Below, piece by piece: positions 35,643-38,824 of a DNA stretch of 38,824 nt. The translations under genes and the position numbers were made by a program. Under the pieces are notes generated by a model. That model did not search any database. It had not been told where the DNA came from and saw only the letters and a program-made list of their open reading frames with translations. How positions within the stretch are numbered: the stretch's first letter is position 1; every line of letters starts with the position of its first letter. Source of the DNA: Aquitalea palustris (lineage in GTDB: Bacteria; Pseudomonadota; Gammaproteobacteria; Burkholderiales; Chromobacteriaceae); NCBI RefSeq assembly GCF_003693445.1, contig NZ_RFAR01000039.1, positions 1-38,824 on the forward strand, read 5' to 3'.

Positions 35643-36419
35643 TTACTGGGCAGTCCAGCCGCCATCCATGGCCCAGGCGGCACCACGTACTTCGGCGGCT
35701 GCCGGGCTGCACAGGAATACTGCCAAGGCCCCCAGTTGTGCCGGGGTGACAAACTGGCCGGAGGGTTGTTTCTCGACCAGCAAGTCTTGCTGAGCTTGCT
35801 GCGGGCTGATGCCCTGCTGCGTGGCACGGTCGGCTATCTGCTGTGCCACCAGCGGGGTGAGCACCCAGCCGGGGCAGATGGCATTGCAGGTAATGGCGCT
35901 GTGGGCGGTTTCCAGCGCCACGGTCTTGGTGAGGCCCAGCACGCCATGCTTGGCGGCCACATAGGCGGACTTGCCGCTGGAGGCCACCAGGCCGTGGGTG
36001 GAGGCGATATTGATGATGCGGCCCCAGCCCCGTGCGCGCATGGCGGGCAGCAGCAGGCGGCTGGTGTGAAACACCGCACTCAGGTTGATGGCCAGCACCT
36101 TGTCCCATTGCGCCGGCGGGAAGTTTTCCAGCCTGGCCACATGCTGGATGCCGGCATTGTTGACCAGGATGTCCACGCCGCCGCATTCGTTTGCGGCAAA
36201 GGCACACAGCGCGTCGATCTGCTCCGGGTCGGACAAATCTGCCGGATGATGCCAGGCCTGCACGCCCAGGGCCTGTATCTGCGCCTGTGCTGCCGCCACA
36301 TCACCAAAGCCGTTGAGCACGATATTGGCCCCGGCCTCGGCCAGTTGCTGGGCGATGCCCAGGCCAATGCCGCTGGTGGAGCCGGTAACCAGCGCGGTTT
36401 TTCCTGCCAGTGAAGTCAT
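35643..36419 (-). CDS. bdhA: D-3-hydroxybutyrate dehydrogenase
   Basis: NAD-dependent oxidation of D-3-hydroxybutyrate to acetoacetate. Short-chain dehydrogenase of 258 residues with the cofactor loop [12 protein letters not shown] (about 12-23), NNAG near 89, the catalytic serine in INIASTHG, and YVAAK (Tyr-x-x-x-Lys) about 12 residues later. [17 protein letters not shown] and the C-terminal [10 protein letters not shown] are typical of bacterial BDH. The neighbours, a permease and acetoacetate CoA-transferase subunits, fit this substrate. Confidence 0.93.
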   Translation of the reverse strand: MTSLAGKTALVTGSTSGIGLGIAQQLAEAGANIVLNGFGDVAAAQAQIQALGVQAWHHPADLSDPEQIDALCAFAANECGGVDILVNNAGIQHVARLENFPPAQWDKVLAINLSAVFHTSRLLLPAMRARGWGRIINIASTHGLVASSGKSAYVAAKHGVLGLTKTVALETAHSAITCNAICPGWVLTPLVAQQIADRATQQGISPQQAQQDLLVEKQPSGQFVTPAQLGALAVFLCSPAAAEVRGAAWAMDGGWTAQ

Positions 36420-36433
36420 GATGCTTATCCTGT

Positions 36434-36459
36434 CAGGCCCCGCCAGCCGGCGGAGCCTG
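36434..36459 (-). other. Hairpin between the permease gene and bdhA
   Basis: An 11-bp stem (36434-36444 with 36449-36459, one G-T wobble) around a 4-nt loop, in the 54-bp gap between the permease stop and the bdhA start. There is no T-tract. It may stabilise or process the mRNA, or reduce read-through between the transporter gene and the downstream enzymes. Confidence 0.4.
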
Positions 36460-36473
36460 AATGTTGTGGAGAA

Positions 36474-37865
36474 TTAAACGAGACCGGTGAGGTAGAACAC
36501 GCAGATGACGAAGAACACTGCCAGGGTCTTGATCAGGGTGACCGCGAAGATGTCGCGGTAAGCCTCGCGGTGGGTGAGGCCGGTGACTGCCAGCAGGGTA
36601 ATCACCGCGCCGTTGTGTGGCAGGGTGTCCATGCCACCACTGGCCATAGCCACCACGCGGTGCAGTACTTCCAGCGGTATGCCGGCGGCCTGGCAGGCGC
36701 TGATGAACTGCTCGCCCATGGCGGCCAGCGCAATGCTCATGCCGCCGGAGGCCGAACCGGTGACCCCGGCCAGGGTGCTGACGGTAACGGCGGCATTGAC
36801 CAGCGGATTGGGAATGTTCTGCAAGGCATGGGCAATCACCATGAAGCCGGGCAGGGCGGCAATCACCGCGCCAAAGCCGTATTCCGATGCGGTATTCATC
36901 GCCGCCAGCATGGCCCCGGCAATCGCGCCCTTGCTGCCTTCGGCAAATTTCTCGCGGATGGCTGGCCAGGCGGTGAGGGCAACGAAGGCAATGCCCAGCA
37001 GCAGGGCGGCCTCTACCGACCAGATGGCGGTGACGGTAGAAATCTGCGTGGTGACCGGCTTGGCCATGCCAGCCAGATGCAGCTCGTGGCTAGGGCCATA
37101 CCAGGCCGGAATCCAGCGGGTAAAGGCAAAGTTGCTGATGCCGATCAACAGCAAGGGGGCAATGGCAAGCCAGGGGGAGGGCAGATTGCTGGTGTCCACA
37201 TGTTCCGGCTCGTTGCGCAGGTCGGTGCCATAGCCTTCGCCCTTGGCCATCAGGCTGCGGCGGCGCCATTCCAGATAAGTGAGGCCGACCAGGGTGATGA
37301 ACAGCGCGCCCACCACGCCCAGCACCGGGGCTGCCCAGGCAGTGGTCTTGAAAAAGGTGGTGGGAATGATGTTCTGGATTTGCGGGGTACCCGGCAGCGA
37401 ATCCATGGTGAAGGAAAAAGCCCCCAGTGCCACCGTGCCGGGAATCAGCCGCTTGGGAATATTGCTCTGGCGGAACATCTCGGCGGCAAAGGGATAGACG
37501 GCGAACACCACCACGAATAGCGAAACCCCGCCATAAGTCAGCAGCGCGCACACGGCGACGATGACGGCGATGGCGCGTTTCTCGCCGATAAAGCGGATGA
37601 CCGCAGCGACAATGGATTTGGAAAAGCCGGACAGCTCCACCAGCTTGCCGAACACCGACCCCAGCAGGAACACCGGAAAGTACAGTTTGACGAAGCCCAC
37701 CATCTTGTCCATGAACAGCCCGCTAAAGGCGGGTGCCACGGCGGATGGCTCGGTGAGCAATACCGCTCCCAGTGCCGCCAGCGGTGCCATCAGGATGACG
37801 CTGTAGCCGCGATAGGCGGCCAGCATCAGGAAGAACAGTGCCAGCAAAACCACGATAAAACTCAT
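36474..37865 (-). CDS. GntP-family permease, probable 3-hydroxybutyrate/acetoacetate transporter
   Basis: 463-residue inner-membrane protein with about a dozen hydrophobic helices. It resembles GntP/D-hydroxybutyrate permeases: GSVFGKLVELSGFSKSI near 70, LLTYGGVSLFVVVFAVYPFA near 110, SFTMDSLPGTPQIQN near 152, and GGMDTLPHNGAVITLLAVTG near the end. GntP itself takes gluconate, but the operon (bdhA, scoA, scoB) suits a ketone-body substrate, as in the known HbcT-type permeases. The start has AGGAG upstream. It is the first gene of the operon, behind a sigma-54-type promoter. Confidence 0.87.
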   Translation of the reverse strand: MSFIVVLLALFFLMLAAYRGYSVILMAPLAALGAVLLTEPSAVAPAFSGLFMDKMVGFVKLYFPVFLLGSVFGKLVELSGFSKSIVAAVIRFIGEKRAIAVIVAVCALLTYGGVSLFVVVFAVYPFAAEMFRQSNIPKRLIPGTVALGAFSFTMDSLPGTPQIQNIIPTTFFKTTAWAAPVLGVVGALFITLVGLTYLEWRRRSLMAKGEGYGTDLRNEPEHVDTSNLPSPWLAIAPLLLIGISNFAFTRWIPAWYGPSHELHLAGMAKPVTTQISTVTAIWSVEAALLLGIAFVALTAWPAIREKFAEGSKGAIAGAMLAAMNTASEYGFGAVIAALPGFMVIAHALQNIPNPLVNAAVTVSTLAGVTGSASGGMSIALAAMGEQFISACQAAGIPLEVLHRVVAMASGGMDTLPHNGAVITLLAVTGLTHREAYRDIFAVTLIKTLAVFFVICVFYLTGLV

Positions 37866-37889
37866 GGTGCATCTCCTCTATTGTTGTGT

Positions 37890-37917
37890 GGCCCACTGCG
37901 GGGCCCTTGTGTGGGCC
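37890..37917 (-). other. Leader hairpin of the ketone-body operon
   Basis: GGCCCAC (37890-37896) and GTGGGCC (37911-37917) pair around a 14-nt loop that itself contains GGGCCC. It would lie in the 5' untranslated leader between the predicted transcription start and the permease start codon. Confidence 0.4.
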
Positions 37918-37950
37918 TGACGCATGGCCAGGCCCCTGAACGGGATAACA

Positions 37951-37965
37951 GCAGGAAGCGTGCCT
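37951..37965 (-). promoter_or_regulatory. Sigma-54 (-24/-12) promoter of the ketone-body operon
   Basis: On the minus strand CAGGCACGCTTCCTGCT has the GG and GC doublets 12 bp apart and matches GGCACG-N4-TGC of the sigma-54 consensus (GG at 37964-37963, GC at 37952-37951). Transcription would start near 37939, about 74 bp before the permease ATG. A sigma-54 activator gene is immediately upstream, which strengthens the call. Confidence 0.72.
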
Positions 37966-38026
37966 GAATCGATGGCGTAATAAAATCAATAACTTGCTGT
38001 GATTTATGCTGGCGCTGAGGTGTTGC

Positions 38027-38134
38027 CGTCTCTGTTTGGAGACGCTAGGGCAGTTCAGGGCAGTGGCAAGGCCGCTCTGGGCAGGCTGCGCACGGTGTGT
38101 CTCGCTTGGTAGACGCTGTCTCTGTTTCGAGACG
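38027..38134. promoter_or_regulatory. Three palindromic 18-bp elements, candidate activator (UAS) sites
   Basis: CGTCTCTGTTTGGAGACG (38027-38044), TGTCTCGCTTGGTAGACG (38098-38115) and TGTCTCTGTTTCGAGACG (38117-38134) share the pattern NGTCTCNNTTNNNAGACG. They lie about 70 to 160 bp upstream of the -24 element, the usual distance for sigma-54 enhancer sites. Sites 2 and 3 are almost adjacent (19 bp between starts). The activator encoded next to them is the obvious candidate to bind. Confidence 0.7.
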
Positions 38135-38174
38135 AGGCCGGGCATGCTGTTGCTGAGTGGATTGGTGTGGCCGG

Positions 38175-38824
38175 CTAGGACGCCGTGCTGATACCCAGCG
38201 CCGCCAGCTTCTTGTACAGGGTGGCGCGGCCCATGCCCAGCTGGCGGGCGGCGGTCGGCACATGGCCGGCCGCTGCGGCCAAGGCCTGGCGCAGCAGTTG
38301 CGCTTCGAAACGCGCCATCTGCTGTTGGTAATCGCCGGCATCCACTTGCCCGGCAGGCAGGGGGCCCAGCAGGCTGCCGATGTCGGCTTCATCCAGCATG
38401 CCGCCCTGGCTGAGCATGCTGGCCCGCTCCAGGATATTGCGCAGCTCGCGCACATTGCCTGGCCAGTGATAGGCGGCCAGCCGCTGCATGGCTGCCGGCG
38501 TCAACTGGCAGCGCCCCATGTGGCCGCGCTGTGCCAGTTGCAGCAGCAGCGATTCACACAGCACGGGCAAATCTTGCAGATGGGCCCGCAGCGGCGGCAG
38601 CTGGATGGTCAGCACATTCAGCCGGTAATAGAGATCGGCGCGGAAGCTGCCGGCGCTGACTTTTTCTTCCAGCCGGGCCGAGGTGGCGGCAATGATGCGG
38701 ATATCCGCGCGCAGCACGCGGTTGGAGCCCAGCTGTTCGAACTCCTTGTCCTGCAATACCCGGAGCAGCTTGGCCTGCAGTGCGGCCGGCATGTCGCCGA
38801 TTTCATCCAGAAACAGCGTGCCGC
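38175..38824 (-). CDS. Sigma-54-dependent transcriptional activator, C-terminal part (cut by window edge)
   Basis: The last 216 codons of a bacterial enhancer-binding protein. It enters the window at the Walker B region (GTLFLDEIGDMP) and continues with the AAA+ sensor and arginine-finger stretch FRADLYYRLNVLTIQLPPLR and the sigma-54-contacting core rest, including YHWPGNVRELRNILERA. It ends in a Fis-type helix-turn-helix (HVPTAARQLGMGRATLYKKL). The GAFTGA loop and N-terminal sensor domain are outside the window, so the signal is unknown. Its gene is directly upstream of the ketone-body operon on the same strand; it is inferred to activate that operon through the -24/-12 promoter. Confidence 0.95.
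   Translation of the reverse strand, partial: GTLFLDEIGDMPAALQAKLLRVLQDKEFEQLGSNRVLRADIRIIAATSARLEEKVSAGSFRADLYYRLNVLTIQLPPLRAHLQDLPVLCESLLLQLAQRGHMGRCQLTPAAMQRLAAYHWPGNVRELRNILERASMLSQGGMLDEADIGSLLGPLPAGQVDAGDYQQQMARFEAQLLRQALAAAAGHVPTAARQLGMGRATLYKKLAALGISTAS

Noticed and set aside
1-38824. tRNA, rRNA, CRISPR, insertion sequence or prophage genes
   Set aside because: Read on both strands for cloverleaf-like, repeat-spacer and transposase signals; none was convincing by eye.

Overview
The window looks like the chromosome of a GC-rich betaproteobacterium. The gene set (E. coli-like LysA with a divergent LysR, a neisserial-type porin, ubiE/ubiJ/ubiB, PriA, SecB, AccB/AccC, a ketone-body operon) and the sequence style suggest the Neisseriales, in the Chromobacterium/Aquitalea/Vogesella range. 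That placement is inferred from protein similarity by eye, not from a search. No rRNA, tRNA, insertion sequence, prophage, integron or CRISPR array was seen. Both ends cut through genes.

Layout, left to right. (1) 1-5.7 kb: the 5' part of an Aer-like PAS chemoreceptor, lysR divergent from lysA, an outer-membrane porin and a periplasmic BON protein. (2) 5.9-11.4 kb: lytic transglycosylase MltA, then an RND efflux adaptor and pump without an outer-membrane channel gene. (3) 11.5-15.5 kb: an orphan periplasmic binding protein, a LysR regulator divergent from a chromate-transporter pair made of two half-size proteins, and a fatty-acid-desaturase-like membrane protein. (4) 15.5-20.7 kb: hemE, an AT-rich interval with DnaA-box-like sites, priA and dacB. 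(5) 20.7-23.1 kb: grxC, secB, an SH3-domain protein and gpsA, closed by a strong terminator. (6) 23.2-24.3 kb: a tiny secreted protein and a Tpx-like protein that has lost both catalytic cysteines. (7) 24.3-28.8 kb, minus strand: aroQ-accB-accC-prmA-zinc-ribbon DUF3426 gene, ending in a clear terminator. (8) 29.1-34.2 kb, plus strand: queA, a DUF971 gene, ubiE, a LysE/RhtB exporter, ubiJ and ubiB. (9) 34.2-38.8 kb, minus strand: a ketone-body operon (GntP-type permease, 3-hydroxybutyrate dehydrogenase, both subunits of 3-oxoacid CoA-transferase) beside the 3' part of a sigma-54 activator gene.

Most of the window is core metabolism and envelope housekeeping; I see no new multi-gene defence or mobile system. 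The most interesting signals are regulatory or degenerate. The gap between the sigma-54 activator and the ketone-body operon holds a good -24/-12 promoter and three copies of an 18-bp palindromic element. The hemE-priA interval has an origin-like arrangement of DnaA-box-like sites and repeated AT-rich heptamers. The Tpx homologue lacks both the peroxidatic and resolving cysteines. Three helically phased heptamers lie upstream of the porin gene. An exporter gene interrupts the ubiE-ubiJ-ubiB cluster.
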